Shown here: in pieces, positions 24,857 through 34,075 of the stretch | Numbering within the stretch: position 1 is the first letter of the stretch | How the letters are laid out: each line of letters opens with the position of its first letter | NCBI RefSeq assembly: GCF_021401085.1 | Contig: NZ_JACBFP010000001.1 | Location: 496,001-560,000 of the forward strand | Length of the DNA: 64,000 nt | Direction of reading: 5' to 3' | Source of the DNA: Chryseobacterium sp. R2A-55 | Lineage (GTDB): Bacteria; Bacteroidota; Bacteroidia; Flavobacteriales; Weeksellaceae | Translations under genes and position numbers: made by a program | Notes under the pieces: generated by a model | Database searches by the model: none | Seen by the model: only the letters and a program-made list of their open reading frames with translations | Told to the model about the DNA's origin: nothing

Positions 24857-25723
24857 TCAAAATAAACTTTTAAGGAATAATTTGAGTCTTTTAGTTCTGC
24901 TCCATGGATTAAATATTTCCATTTGTGGATGTTCTTCTTGAAACACCTCGATAAATTCTTGAATATTACTAGACCCTACAAACTCTATTCTACTCCAACT
25001 TTTTCCATCGAGGGGGTGAAAATCGGAATAAAGATGAAAGTTCTCCTTACTTAGATTTTTCCATTTCTCAAAGAAATCATCCACCTTGAAGTCATCTTTA
25101 TGTCCCCAATTTTTGATTTTCTGTAAAATTTCCTCTTCGCTTCTAGCCCACGATTGATGGATGAGATTATAATTGAGAAAGTAATTTTTGTCAGAATTGG
25201 TCACTCTGGCTTTCACGTACTCAGGAGTATTCGTCACGAGGTAACATGCTTCGCGATAGGGTGTGATCACGTAAAACCCATCATTGTCCCTTTTAAATTG
25301 TGTAACAAAATTCACAAGAAAAGTTGCAGGTGTTTTAGTGGGGTTGCGCAATAAAAAAGAGTTTTTACGAAGAAAATAAACCAACTTCTTAAAATCGTAA
25401 GCATACTCATCGCTATCGATTTGAATGTGCCATCCGCCTTTCCCCATCACTTTCGCCATCATGTTTCTCTGCCTTGTTTCCAGTTCCATCGCGGTATGGC
25501 CTGGAACAAAAAAATGGTCGCCATAAAACTTAATCTTATTTGCAACATCATATTTCCTTACCTCATCAAAAAAACTTTCTGGAATTTCCACATAATTTCC
25601 TGCCCATGTTTTACGGTCAACATCATAAGACATTACTATCAAATCTGCTTCTTGATAAATTTCGTCGAGTGCAGTGAAAATATATTGGTAATCGTAGGAT
25701 AGCAAGAAACCGACTTTAATCAT
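24857..25723 (-). CDS. Putative glycosyltransferase (last gene of cluster)
   Basis: 288 residues, soluble. It starts with MIKVGFLLSYDYQYIFTALDEIYQEAD. A WHIQIDSDEY motif (about residue 98-107) looks like the acidic metal-binding DxD of GT-A glycosyltransferases. The end is rich in Arg/Lys and aromatic residues (FNPWSRTKRLKLFLKSLF), suggesting peripheral membrane contact. The start overlaps the stop of the preceding glycosyltransferase by 4 bp (ATGA), which implies translational coupling. The family is not firmly recognised. Function is inferred from the motif and the three upstream sugar-transfer genes. Confidence 0.6.
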   Translation of the reverse strand: MIKVGFLLSYDYQYIFTALDEIYQEADLIVMSYDVDRKTWAGNYVEIPESFFDEVRKYDVANKIKFYGDHFFVPGHTAMELETRQRNMMAKVMGKGGWHIQIDSDEYAYDFKKLVYFLRKNSFLLRNPTKTPATFLVNFVTQFKRDNDGFYVITPYREACYLVTNTPEYVKARVTNSDKNYFLNYNLIHQSWARSEEEILQKIKNWGHKDDFKVDDFFEKWKNLSKENFHLYSDFHPLDGKSWSRIEFVGSSNIQEFIEVFQEEHPQMEIFNPWSRTKRLKLFLKSLF

Positions 25724-27747
25724 TGCTTTAGATGTTCAATTAATTCAATTTTTTGTTCAAGCATTTCCAGTGAAAAAAGAGAAAGGCTTCTTTCTGAATT
25801 TGCCTGGATTTCCTTCCAGAGCTCCCTATTTTGGTAAAGTTCCATAATCTTACCCGCAAAATCGTGCTTTTCATCTGCAATTAATGCATTCACTCCATTT
25901 TCGAGACCCATTCCTTCCGCACCAATCGATGTGGTAACCACAGGCAAAAAATATTCGAAAGCCTGTCCAATTTTTCCCTTTACTCCTGCTCCATATCGAA
26001 GTGGCGCTACCATTAATCGACTTTCTAAAAGAAAAGGATCCATATCCGAAATAAAACCGTGAAAAAAGACGTTTGGATGGCTGATTTCTGACATAACCTG
26101 ATTCACATTTCCCACAATATGAACTTTAATGGTATCATCAATCTGCCAAACCAGTGGCATAATTTCATTAACCAAAAAATTGACCGCATCTATATTTGGC
26201 GGATGAACAGAGCCCACGAAAAGAATTCCATTTCTACCGTCAAATGACGGCACTTCTTGTAAATTCTTCTTGATGTAGTGAATATTCGAAATCGTAATCA
26301 TTTGGTCACCGCCCACAAAATTCCGCATATATGCTTTTTCGTCATCAGAAATCGTTACAACAAGGTTGGCTTTTTTCGCTGCAAATTTTTCTTGCCGGAG
26401 ATACTTCCGATAATTTTTTTTATGAGAAAAGCGTTTGGGTTCCAATTTAATTGCACGCTGATATCGTAAATGGTGAATATCCACCATGTCATAAATAAGC
26501 TTTGAATCAGGATTTGCGGAAAGTGCCCTTTGATAATTTTTCAAAAACATTTTTACCGCATAGAACCAGCTGATTGGGCTCTGAAGACGGAGTCTTTTTA
26601 GGAATTTTTTTCTATCATCGGTTTTCTGATGTTCATAGTAAACGCAGACTCCTAATCGCTGAAAATACTCGTTATATGGGTTGTCGATTTTGTTTTTTGG
26701 GGCAATAATACAAACGAAATAATTTTTTCTTTTGTAAGCTTTCACGATTTCAGTTAAACGCAGTTCGCCAGAATTGGTGTCATGCTCGGGAACCACGCCA
26801 TTATAGAAAACAATGCTTTTATTTTCATTAATTTCCAGAATTCTGGATTGTGTTTTCTCAGCTTTAATTGCATCAATCTGCTTTTGCCATTTTCTTTTGA
26901 AAATAGTCAAATTTCTTTCAAAAAGTTCCTGTTTTTTCGCTGTGAAGGCAATATTTGAATTGTACGACACCCCATTGAAATGGATCACTTTTGAAAATGG
27001 AGTAAAATAAACATCCTTTCCTTGCTCATATTTTAACCGGAAACAAAGATCCGTTTCTTCAAAATAGGCGGGTGCAAATTCTTCGTCGAAGAGATTAAGT
27101 TTGCCATTATCGCTGTATTTTCGGAACATCAAACTGCATCCGGAACAATAATCTACCTTATAAATGTAATTGAATTCTGGATAGTAGGATTTCTTTTTCC
27201 CAACGACTTGCCAAATTCTGCAGTCCTTCATAAAAACAGAGCCAGCTTCCTGCAAACTTCCATCCGCATTGAGGAGCATGGAACCTACAGCACCCACATT
27301 TTCAAAGTTATCAAAAACGAAAAGCAGTTCATCCAAAAATCCTTTTCGTACAACGGTATCATTATTGAGCAAATAAACGAATTGACCTTTTGCCTGCTGT
27401 ATTGCCACATTAACGCTTCGCAGAAAACCCAAATTTTCTTCATTATTGATAATTCTGACGTTGCTCGCCATTGAAAAATCAGGCTGTTCCGTACTATTAT
27501 CATTGACCAGAATAATCTCGAAACTTGCGTTTGGAAGATTTTCGTGAATGGACTTCAAGCAATTCCATGTGTAATTCTCCTGATTAAAATAAGGAATAAT
27601 GATACTAATCAAAGGATTGTTGAAAACAGGGAATGACAATTCATTCTTTGCGGAATCCACTGAAGTAGAAATCTCAAAGGATTTTTCCAGTTTTTTGATT
27701 CGGGCAAATCTTCGAAAAAAATATTTGGTTTCCCGCCAAAGTTCCAT
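25720..27747 (-). CDS. Two-domain glycosyltransferase (GT2 plus GT4)
   Basis: 675 residues with two catalytic modules. The N-terminal GT2 domain covers about 42-300: LISIIIPYFNQENYTWNCL, ILVNDNST, LGFLRSVN, and the acidic motif LLNNDT at 126-131. The C-terminal GT-B/GT4 domain starts near 320 and shows GILFVGSVHPPNIDAVNFL, ISDMDPFL, and APLRYGAGVKGKIGQAFEY. That last stretch is the nucleotide-sugar-binding motif. Such fusions add two successive sugars to surface polysaccharide or lipooligosaccharide. The gene starts 2 bp after the stop of the preceding gene and overlaps the next, so it is in one operon. Confidence 0.88.
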   Translation of the reverse strand: MELWRETKYFFRRFARIKKLEKSFEISTSVDSAKNELSFPVFNNPLISIIIPYFNQENYTWNCLKSIHENLPNASFEIILVNDNSTEQPDFSMASNVRIINNEENLGFLRSVNVAIQQAKGQFVYLLNNDTVVRKGFLDELLFVFDNFENVGAVGSMLLNADGSLQEAGSVFMKDCRIWQVVGKKKSYYPEFNYIYKVDYCSGCSLMFRKYSDNGKLNLFDEEFAPAYFEETDLCFRLKYEQGKDVYFTPFSKVIHFNGVSYNSNIAFTAKKQELFERNLTIFKRKWQKQIDAIKAEKTQSRILEINENKSIVFYNGVVPEHDTNSGELRLTEIVKAYKRKNYFVCIIAPKNKIDNPYNEYFQRLGVCVYYEHQKTDDRKKFLKRLRLQSPISWFYAVKMFLKNYQRALSANPDSKLIYDMVDIHHLRYQRAIKLEPKRFSHKKNYRKYLRQEKFAAKKANLVVTISDDEKAYMRNFVGGDQMITISNIHYIKKNLQEVPSFDGRNGILFVGSVHPPNIDAVNFLVNEIMPLVWQIDDTIKVHIVGNVNQVMSEISHPNVFFHGFISDMDPFLLESRLMVAPLRYGAGVKGKIGQAFEYFLPVVTTSIGAEGMGLENGVNALIADEKHDFAGKIMELYQNRELWKEIQANSERSLSLFSLEMLEQKIELIEHLKQ

Positions 27748-27749
27748 AA

Positions 27750-28703
27750 TTACAAATCAAAAACGGTTTTTACCCAATTTTCTAGGGTATATTTTTTATA
27801 AATACCGGCATCCAATTCTTCGTAATCACCTTCAAAAAAAGATTTTTCCACGTTGGATAGGTCGTCATTCAACACTAAGATGTTGTTTGGATTATAAAAA
27901 TCGTATTCTTTCACCGTTTCGTTATCTGTTATGATTTTTTTCTTAAGAGCCATCGCTTCAAAAAACCTGAAACTTAATCCAGATTGATTATCGCGGATGA
28001 GGTCGAGCAAAACCTTACCTCCCTCATAAAAGCCTGGAACGTCGCGATGAGCGAGTCGTCGTCTGGTAAAGAAAACCGTTCTCCGGCTATCAACATTTAA
28101 ATGTTCTTTCCATGCTTTTTTGCCGACAATTTTGGCATAATAACTCAAACCTAATTCTTCCAAAATCTTTGTGAGTTTGAATAAGGTCTGAATCCTTTTG
28201 TCGTACGATGCAACATAAACCATATCGAACATTGGATTCTTATTCAGCTCGGCTTCCGGAAGATAATTATAATTGGTAATCTGCTGAAAATGATACCGTT
28301 CCGCATCATTTTTGTCAAAGCTGAAAATCTCGTCAAATAAATCGAAAAGATGCTCCGCGGGGCAGCGAGCCAGACTGTCATAAAGGTAAGCGATGTATTT
28401 CCTGCTGTATTCCTTGATGACTTCGTGGTATTTCCTTTCGATGAGTTCGGGATTGATCACCAGAATCTGATCCTGTTTTCCTAATTTTTTCAGTTGATCC
28501 AGAATCATTTCCTGCCGATATTCATTCTTGAGGTTGCGTTTCAAAACAATCTTAGAAATCGTGTTCTGAACTCTCGCAGGGAAATTCTTGTGCTGATACG
28601 CACCGATGTTGATATGATTTGCATCAATACCTTTCCGCCTCAATTCCGCGACAATATGTTCATCGTAATTCCAAAAATCAAAACTAATGACGCAAATCTT
28701 CAT
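27750..28703 (-). CDS. CgeB/GT1-like glycosyltransferase
   Basis: 317 residues, soluble. The opening MKICVISFDFWNYDEHIV is a GT-B Rossmann start. YLYDSLARCP and the later FTRRRLAHRDVPGFYEGGKVLLDLI, then SGLSFRFFEAMALKKKIITD, resemble the GT-B C-terminal domain of CgeB/DUF3880-type proteins (RxFEAMA with donor-binding residues). Expected role is transfer of a sugar in surface glycan assembly. Acceptor and donor are unknown. A 99-bp gap separates it from the GT2 gene upstream, and a 2-bp gap from the two-domain enzyme downstream. Confidence 0.7.
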   Translation of the reverse strand: MKICVISFDFWNYDEHIVAELRRKGIDANHINIGAYQHKNFPARVQNTISKIVLKRNLKNEYRQEMILDQLKKLGKQDQILVINPELIERKYHEVIKEYSRKYIAYLYDSLARCPAEHLFDLFDEIFSFDKNDAERYHFQQITNYNYLPEAELNKNPMFDMVYVASYDKRIQTLFKLTKILEELGLSYYAKIVGKKAWKEHLNVDSRRTVFFTRRRLAHRDVPGFYEGGKVLLDLIRDNQSGLSFRFFEAMALKKKIITDNETVKEYDFYNPNNILVLNDDLSNVEKSFFEGDYEELDAGIYKKYTLENWVKTVFDL

Positions 28704-28802
28704 GTACTAATATAATTATTCAGATCTTTTTCCTACAACCTTTGAACCATATCTTTTCCCTTATTCAAAAAAAGCAAGGTTTTCTGCATTGATATCGCAA
28801 AA

Positions 28803-29567
28803 TTACAGTTTTTTTTCTGCTTTTTTCAAAGAATTATAGGTTTCGAACACACTTAAAGTCTGTAAAATGGCAAGTTGAAATCCCTCTTTTCCATCCAAAA
28901 TCCCCAACCGCAAAATATAGGTCTTCAAAAACTTAAAAGCGGTCTTCAAATATTGTGTTAAAGTACTGAATTTTTTTCCTTTTTCAAAGAGTTCAATTCC
29001 TTTCAGCTCGCCATAGTGCAGCATTTTCTCCCGATAGGAATCGTAACTTGAAACCGAGTAATGAAGGAGTCTGTTCTTTAAGATGCCTATACTTCCCTTT
29101 ACCTCCAAGGTTTCATGAACCTTCTTCTCGCCCATGTATCTGCATTTGCTTTTTCTAAACAATCTGAAATTTTTGTCGGTTTGAGTTCCTGAAAAATGAA
29201 TTGGCTTTCCCGCAAAAAAGAATTTTCGGTAAAAATAGTAAGCATCTTTCTGGTCTGATGAATTGAGCTCGGAAATAATTTCCTCCCGAAGTTTGGGGGT
29301 AATCCGTTCATCACCATCCAAAAAAAGAATCCAGTCGTTTTTCGTGGAATCAATCGCTAGATTTCTCTGTTTGGTGAAATCTTCAAATTTGTTTTGAATG
29401 ACTTTCACTTTAGGATTTTGTAATGCCAACTCAATGGTTTGATCCGTACTGAAAGAATCTACCACGATTATTTCATCACAAAAGTCAAAACATCCAAGAA
29501 CTTCCTGAATGTTTTTTCCTTCATTAAAGGTAATGATCGCGCCGCTTACTTTTTCTTTCAGTTCCAA
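28803..29567 (-). CDS. GT2 glycosyltransferase, WaaE/LgtF-like
   Basis: 254 residues. GT-A fold: SGAIITFNEGKNIQEVL, IIVVDSFSTDQT, and the metal-binding DGDE at 84-87 in FLDGDERITP. FTKQRNLAI and KFLKTYILRLGILDGKEGF near the end match the WaaE/KdtX-type beta-1,4-glucosyltransferases of lipooligosaccharide cores. The start is 3 bp after the rocD stop, so it is co-transcribed with an amino-acid gene, an odd pairing. Confidence 0.85.
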   Translation of the reverse strand: MELKEKVSGAIITFNEGKNIQEVLGCFDFCDEIIVVDSFSTDQTIELALQNPKVKVIQNKFEDFTKQRNLAIDSTKNDWILFLDGDERITPKLREEIISELNSSDQKDAYYFYRKFFFAGKPIHFSGTQTDKNFRLFRKSKCRYMGEKKVHETLEVKGSIGILKNRLLHYSVSSYDSYREKMLHYGELKGIELFEKGKKFSTLTQYLKTAFKFLKTYILRLGILDGKEGFQLAILQTLSVFETYNSLKKAEKKL

Positions 29568-29570
29568 AAT

Positions 29571-30824
29571 TTATCCTTTCTTAAATTCCAAAACCGTTTT
29601 CTCGATCATCGCTACACATTCCATCAGCTGCTCTTCGGTAATCACCAAAGGCGGCGCAAGACGAATGATGTTTCCGTGGGTTGGTTTGGCGAGCAATCCG
29701 TTTTTCATTAAATCTAAACAAAGATTCCATGCAGTTGGTGAATGTTGGGAATCGTTGATGATGATTGCGTTTAACAATCCTTTTCCACGAACATTTGCTA
29801 TTAAGTCTGTCTTTTCAATCAATTTCTTCATTTCATTTCTGAAAATCTGACCTAATTTTTCGGCTCTTTCCGAAAGATTTTCTTCCTCAACAACATCCAA
29901 AGCAGCCATTGCAACGGCACAAGCTAAAGGATTTCCACCAAAAGTTGAACCGTGTTGTCCGGGATGAATCACGTTCATGATATGATTATTGGCAAAAACC
30001 GCTGAAACAGGATACATTCCTCCGGAAAGTGCTTTTCCCAAAATCAAAATATCGGGTTGCACGTCTTCATGATGACACGCGATGAGTTTCCCGGTTCTTG
30101 CAATCCCAGTCTGAACTTCATCTGCGATGAAAAGAACATTGTATTTTTTGCACAGTTCCGAAGCTCCTTTGAGGAAACCTTCATCCGGAACGTAAACTCC
30201 GGCTTCTCCCTGGATCGGCTCCACCAAAAATGCAGCAATATCTGATGCATCTTCTTTCAGAACCTGTTCCAAAGCCGCCAAATCATTATAAGGAATCTTT
30301 ATAAATCCCGGAGTGAAAGGTCCGTAATTATTGTGCGCATCGGGGTCGTTGGAAAAAGAAACAATGGTGGTGGTTCTTCCGTGGAAGTTGTTTTCACAAA
30401 CAATGATTTTTGCGTTTCCCCCTTTGATTCCTTTTACTTCGTAACTCCATTTTCTGGCGAGCTTTACTGCGGTTTCCACAGCTTCTGCTCCGGAGTTCAT
30501 GGGCAAAACTTTATCGAAACCGAAAAGTTGGGTGACCTTCTTTTCGTACTCCCCTAATTTCGAATTGTAAAATGCACGGGAGGTAAGCGCTAATTTTTGG
30601 GCCTGATTCATCAACGCATCCACAATCTTCGGATGTGAATGACCTTGGTTTACTGCAGAATAAGCCGAAAGAAAATCATAATATTTTTTTCCTTCCACAT
30701 CCCAAACATAAACACCTTCACCTTTATCCAAAACCACCGGAAGTGGATGATAATTGTGGGCACCGTGCTCGTTTTCCAGGTCAATAAAGTATTGTGAATT
30801 TTTTGTTTGAGTTGCTGTTGACAT
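29571..30824 (-). CDS. rocD: Ornithine aminotransferase
   Basis: PLP enzyme converting ornithine and 2-oxoglutarate to glutamate semialdehyde and glutamate in arginine and proline metabolism. 417 residues, class III aminotransferase. Marks: [32 protein letters not shown], the PLP-binding MNSGAEAVE, and [15 protein letters not shown], with Lys264 in [12 protein letters not shown] as Schiff-base residue. The N-terminal YHPLPV pattern favours ornithine aminotransferase over acetylornithine or GABA transaminases. Confidence 0.92.
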   Translation of the reverse strand: MSTATQTKNSQYFIDLENEHGAHNYHPLPVVLDKGEGVYVWDVEGKKYYDFLSAYSAVNQGHSHPKIVDALMNQAQKLALTSRAFYNSKLGEYEKKVTQLFGFDKVLPMNSGAEAVETAVKLARKWSYEVKGIKGGNAKIIVCENNFHGRTTTIVSFSNDPDAHNNYGPFTPGFIKIPYNDLAALEQVLKEDASDIAAFLVEPIQGEAGVYVPDEGFLKGASELCKKYNVLFIADEVQTGIARTGKLIACHHEDVQPDILILGKALSGGMYPVSAVFANNHIMNVIHPGQHGSTFGGNPLACAVAMAALDVVEEENLSERAEKLGQIFRNEMKKLIEKTDLIANVRGKGLLNAIIINDSQHSPTAWNLCLDLMKNGLLAKPTHGNIIRLAPPLVITEEQLMECVAMIEKTVLEFKKG

Positions 30825-30838
30825 ATTTTTTCTTTTTA

Positions 30839-30846
30839 CAAATTTA
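30839..30846 (-). promoter_or_regulatory. Promoter -7 box of rocD-glycosyltransferase unit
   Basis: TAAATTTG on the minus strand, 14 nt before the rocD ATG, located just after the accC terminator. Confidence 0.45.
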
Positions 30847-30875
30847 AAGATAATTATTGAATTCCATTAAAACAA

Positions 30876-30900
30876 GAAACTGCCCAAAATAGGCAGTTTC
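30876..30900 (-). terminator. Intrinsic terminator of accC
   Basis: GAAACTGCC (30876-30884) and GGCAGTTTC (30892-30900), a perfect 9-bp stem with 7-nt loop. On the minus strand it is followed by TTGTTTT. Confidence 0.75.
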
Positions 30901-30920
30901 AGTGATACTTTTAAAGAAAT

Positions 30921-32279
30921 TTAATTCTCATATTTCTTATCCATCACAAAATCATCCATAAATTTCGTGGTGTAGTTTCCTGCGAGGTAATCCTCATTGT
31001 CCATCAATTGTCGGTGAAACGGAATCGTGGTTTTCACACCCTCTACATAGAATTCTTCCAGAGCACGTCTCATTTTTGCGATGGCCTCTTCTCTGGTTTG
31101 CGCAGTGGTAATGAGTTTTGCAATCATCGAGTCATAATTGGATGGAATAGTGTATCCAGAATACACATGGGTATCCACACGGATTCCGTGACCGCCCGGA
31201 ATATTAAGCTCAGTAATTTTCCCCGGACTTGGGCGGAAATCATTGAAAGGATCCTCGGCATTAATCCTACATTCAATTGAATGAAGTTTCGGATAATGAT
31301 TTACTCCCGAAATCGGTGTTCCTGCTGCCAGAAGAATCTGCTCTCTGATCAGATCATAATCAATTACTTGCTCTGTAATTGGGTGCTCCACCTGGATTCT
31401 TGTGTTCATTTCCATAAAATAAAAATCACGGTTTTTATCCACTAAAAACTCTATGGTTCCAACACCTTCATAACCGATATATTCAGCGGCTCTCACTGCA
31501 GCATTTCCCATTTTCTCCCTTAGTTCGTTGGTCATAAACGGTGAAGGGGTTTCTTCGGTAAGCTTTTGATTTCTTCTTTGCACGGAGCAATCTCTTTCGG
31601 AGAGGTGGCAAGCTTTTCCATATTGGTCACCGGCAATTTGAATTTCAATATGCCGCGGTTCCAAAATGAGTTTTTCCATATACATTCCACCATTACCAAA
31701 TGCGGCAACCGCTTCCTGAATTGCAGATTCCCAGTGCTCCTTGAGTTCCGTTTCGTTCCAGACTCGGCGCATCCCTTTTCCACCACCACCTGCAGTAGCT
31801 TTGATCATTACGGGATAACCGATTTCAGCCGCAATTCGCACAGCGTCTTCATAGGAATCAATCAGACCTTCGGAACCGGGAACACAAGGAACTCCCGCTT
31901 CCTTCATCGTGGCTTTCGCATTGGCTTTATCACCCATCCTGTCGATTTGTTCGGGGGTTGCACCAATGAATTTGATATTATTTTTCTGGCAGATTCGCGA
32001 GAAATTGGAATTTTCGGACAAAAATCCGTAACCAGGATGTATCGCGTCTGCGTTGGTAATTTCCGCCGCGGCTATGATGTTTGGAATTTTGAGATAGGAA
32101 TCTTTACTTGGGGCAGGTCCAATGCAAACCGCTTCATCCGCAAAACGCACATGAAGGCTGTCTTTGTCCGCAGTGGAATAAACTGCAACGGTCTTGATTC
32201 CCATTTCCTTGCAGGTACGGAGAATCCGCATTGCAATTTCGCCACGGTTGGCTATTAATATTTTTTTAAACATCTTCAT
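30921..32279 (-). CDS. accC: Acetyl-CoA carboxylase biotin carboxylase subunit
   Basis: ATP-grasp enzyme that carboxylates biotin on AccB. 452 residues (or 450 from the second Met at 32273; [17 protein letters not shown] is the family start). Marks: [10 protein letters not shown], the glycine-rich ATP loop [10 protein letters not shown] near 165, [31 protein letters not shown] and RINAEDP. These are typical of acetyl-CoA carboxylase and of related propionyl-CoA enzymes. The accB gene 287 bp upstream on the same strand supports the acetyl-CoA role. Confidence 0.96.
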   Translation of the reverse strand: MKMFKKILIANRGEIAMRILRTCKEMGIKTVAVYSTADKDSLHVRFADEAVCIGPAPSKDSYLKIPNIIAAAEITNADAIHPGYGFLSENSNFSRICQKNNIKFIGATPEQIDRMGDKANAKATMKEAGVPCVPGSEGLIDSYEDAVRIAAEIGYPVMIKATAGGGGKGMRRVWNETELKEHWESAIQEAVAAFGNGGMYMEKLILEPRHIEIQIAGDQYGKACHLSERDCSVQRRNQKLTEETPSPFMTNELREKMGNAAVRAAEYIGYEGVGTIEFLVDKNRDFYFMEMNTRIQVEHPITEQVIDYDLIREQILLAAGTPISGVNHYPKLHSIECRINAEDPFNDFRPSPGKITELNIPGGHGIRVDTHVYSGYTIPSNYDSMIAKLITTAQTREEAIAKMRRALEEFYVEGVKTTIPFHRQLMDNEDYLAGNYTTKFMDDFVMDKKYEN

Positions 32280-32566
32280 TTTTTGTTTGAAGCCTGTCTG
32301 CCGACAGGTAGATTTGACGTTTAAGGTTTGAAGTTGATGAAAACATTCAACACTTATATTTAATAAACTTTATATGCAAGATAATTGACTGGATTTTCAT
32401 ACGCAAATACGCAAATTTTTTTTGAAAAATATGCTGCTTTCCTTCGGACTAATTCATAAGCAAAGGCATTTCACTTTGCAAGGAAGAAAATCATGGTCAA
32501 ATACAAATTGATTGGTGATTGTGAGCGAAATCAGATCACTCATCAATCATCATTCATCAATCATAA
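32280..32566. other. accB-accC intergenic region with a dispersed palindrome
   Basis: 287 bp without a gene. It holds the palindrome at 32293-32308 and, before accB's stop, a short degenerate repeat of ATCAATCAT/TCATCAATCA (about 32538-32565). No promoter box close to accC was obvious. Confidence 0.55.
32293..32308. repeat. Dispersed palindrome copy 1
   Basis: CCTGTCTGCCGACAGG: 6-bp arms around TGCC. The same core recurs at 33406 and 63161. This copy and the one at 63161 share related downstream sequence (a GTTTAA stretch, then TGAAG). Confidence 0.7.
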
Positions 32567-33049
32567 TTAAGATGGATCCACTAAAAATAGCGGTTGGTCA
32601 TATTCCACAGGAGTCGCGTCATCCACCAGGATTTTCACGATTTTTCCGGAGACTTCTGACTCAATTTGGTTGAAAAGTTTCATTGCTTCGATGACGCAGA
32701 CCACTTTTCCTGCAGAAACTTCATCGCCCACGTTTACGAAAACGTCTTTGTCCGGAGCAGGTTTTCTGTAGAAAGTTCCGATCATTGGTGATTTGATGGT
32801 AACGAACTTGCTGTCATCAGATGAAGACTCAGCAGCTGGTACAGCAGCTGGAGCAGCAGCTGGAGCGGCGGCAACTGGCATTGGCTGTGGCGCAGCATGA
32901 AACATTTGCGGTTGTTGCATGTAACTTACTTCACTACCTGCAAGTGGGGTTTTGATGGTAATTTCAAAATCTTTTGTTTTGTACTTTACTTCTGAAACTT
33001 CTGCTTTAGAAACAAATTTAATGAGATTTTGGATGTCTTTGATGTCCAT
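32567..33049 (-). CDS. accB: Biotin carboxyl carrier protein of acetyl-CoA carboxylase
   Basis: 160 residues. A short N-terminal helical region leads to an Ala/Pro linker (about 52-75), then the biotinyl domain ending VEYDQPLFLVDPS. Lys124 in VIEAMKLFNQIE is the biotinylation site. It carries biotin between AccC and AccA-AccD. accC lies downstream on the same strand, after an unusually long 287-bp gap containing a palindromic repeat. It has its own promoter behind the DUF177-rpmF terminator. Confidence 0.96.
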   Translation of the reverse strand: MDIKDIQNLIKFVSKAEVSEVKYKTKDFEITIKTPLAGSEVSYMQQPQMFHAAPQPMPVAAAPAAAPAAVPAAESSSDDSKFVTIKSPMIGTFYRKPAPDKDVFVNVGDEVSAGKVVCVIEAMKLFNQIESEVSGKIVKILVDDATPVEYDQPLFLVDPS

Positions 33050-33074
33050 TATTTTGGGTGTTTATTTTATATGC

Positions 33075-33107
33075 CAAAGATACTAAAAAACAACAAAAAA
33101 CAACAAA
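33075..33107 (-). promoter_or_regulatory. Promoter of accB
   Basis: TATCTTTG (plus 33075-33082) with TTTG (plus 33104-33107) 21 nt upstream, on the minus strand. The spacer contains a 10-bp direct repeat CAACAAAAAA. Confidence 0.55.
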
Positions 33108-33142
33108 AAACCACTCGAAATTGAAAAAATCGAGTGGTTTTT
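33106..33142 (-). terminator. Strong terminator of DUF177-rpmF
   Basis: AAAAACCACTCGA (33106-33118) and TCGAGTGGTTTTT (33130-33142), a 13-bp perfect stem with 11-nt loop and T-run on the minus strand. Confidence 0.9.
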
Positions 33143-33174
33143 GTATGAAAATAGAGGTTTTCGGAGTTTTCCGA

Positions 33175-33378
33175 TTAGTTCTCTTCTGTAGATTCTACTG
33201 CTTTTTCCATTACTACTTTTCCTCTGTAGTATAGTTTTCCTTCGCTCCAGTGAGCTCTGTGATAAAGGTGCATTTCGCCAGAAGTTGCATCTTTTGCCAA
33301 TTGAGGAACCTCCGCTTTGTAGTGGGTTCTTCTCTTATCTCTTCTTGTTGACGATTGTCTTCTCTTTGGATGTGCCAT
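33175..33378 (-). CDS. rpmF: Ribosomal protein bL32
   Basis: 67 residues of large-subunit protein L32. The start [21 protein letters not shown] is diagnostic. The C-terminal [19 protein letters not shown] is typical of the Bacteroidota form, which has no CXXC zinc motif. It lies downstream of the DUF177 gene, a near-universal pairing, and upstream of accB. A dispersed palindrome lies in the gap before it. Confidence 0.97.
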   Translation of the reverse strand: MAHPKRRQSSTRRDKRRTHYKAEVPQLAKDATSGEMHLYHRAHWSEGKLYYRGKVVMEKAVESTEEN

Positions 33379-33405
33379 TTTCTTATACTTTTAATTTGAT
33401 GCCTT

Positions 33406-33421
33406 CCTGTCTGCAGACAGG
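33406..33421. repeat. Dispersed palindrome copy 2
   Basis: CCTGTCTGCAGACAGG, a perfect 16-bp palindrome in the DUF177-rpmF gap. It differs from copy 1 by one central base. Flanks are not clearly shared. Confidence 0.7.
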
Positions 33422-33466
33422 AGCGATGAGTTTTTGATTGCTCAATTCTCATCATTTTAAATTATG

Positions 33467-33988
33467 TTAATTTTTATCTTTCAATTTTTTTAAAGCATCC
33501 CATCTCGGATCGCTTTCGGGTTCTTCTTCTTTTTTTTCAGGAGTGCTGAACTTTTTCAAGACTTCCAGATCTTGCTCTGAAAGGTTGGGAGAAATTTTCT
33601 TCATCGGAATGCTCAACATTACATCTTCATAAATCAGCTGTGCCACGTTGAATGAATGATCGGAAGTTGGAATGGTAATCACATCTTCTTCGCTGTCATC
33701 ATATTCTTCTCCGAATTTGACCAGAACCTTGATTTCGTTTTCAAACGGATACTCAAAATTTTCATTAGAAATATCGCAAACCAATTTCACCGTTCCGGAA
33801 GTTTTAATCCAAAATTCCAAAAATGTGCTATGTTTATCCATCAAAACATCTGCGGTAATTTTGGGTTCTGTAAATTCCTGTTCAGTATCGAAAAGTTGAA
33901 AGAACTCTTTATCTATCTCAAATCTGAACTCGTGTTTCCCGTTTTTCAGTCCCGAAAACACTACGTCGTAGTTTCTAAACTTGTCCAT
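33467..33988 (-). CDS. DUF177 (YceD-type) protein
   Basis: 173 residues from the ATG at 33988 (MDKFRNYDVVFSGLKNGKHEF). An extension to 34030 crosses the promoter and is rejected. The domain has the LKNGKHEFRFEIDKEFF start and a central VKLVCDISNENFEYPFE strand pair. An acidic middle (FGEEYDDSEEDV) and a DPRWDALKKLKDKN end follow. Members pair with rpmF and are implicated in 23S rRNA accumulation in other bacteria and plastids. The usual Cys pair of some homologues is not obvious. Confidence 0.85.
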   Translation of the reverse strand: MDKFRNYDVVFSGLKNGKHEFRFEIDKEFFQLFDTEQEFTEPKITADVLMDKHSTFLEFWIKTSGTVKLVCDISNENFEYPFENEIKVLVKFGEEYDDSEEDVITIPTSDHSFNVAQLIYEDVMLSIPMKKISPNLSEQDLEVLKKFSTPEKKEEEPESDPRWDALKKLKDKN

Positions 33989-34000
33989 AAAATGAGTGTG

Positions 34001-34031
34001 CAAAAATATGCATTTTTTTTGAAACTCCAAA
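34001..34031 (-). promoter_or_regulatory. Promoter of DUF177-rpmF
   Basis: TTTG (plus 34028-34031), 19 nt, TATTTTTG (plus 34001-34008), followed by CA, on the minus strand, 12 nt before the start at 33988. Confidence 0.8.
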
Positions 34032-34075
34032 TATATTATTAAACAATATTTTGAATCTTTGCGCTAATGAAGGGG

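Noticed and set aside
33091-33110. Direct repeat CAACAAAAAA x2 before accB
   Set aside because: Low-complexity A-rich spacer in the promoter; too simple to treat as a separate element.
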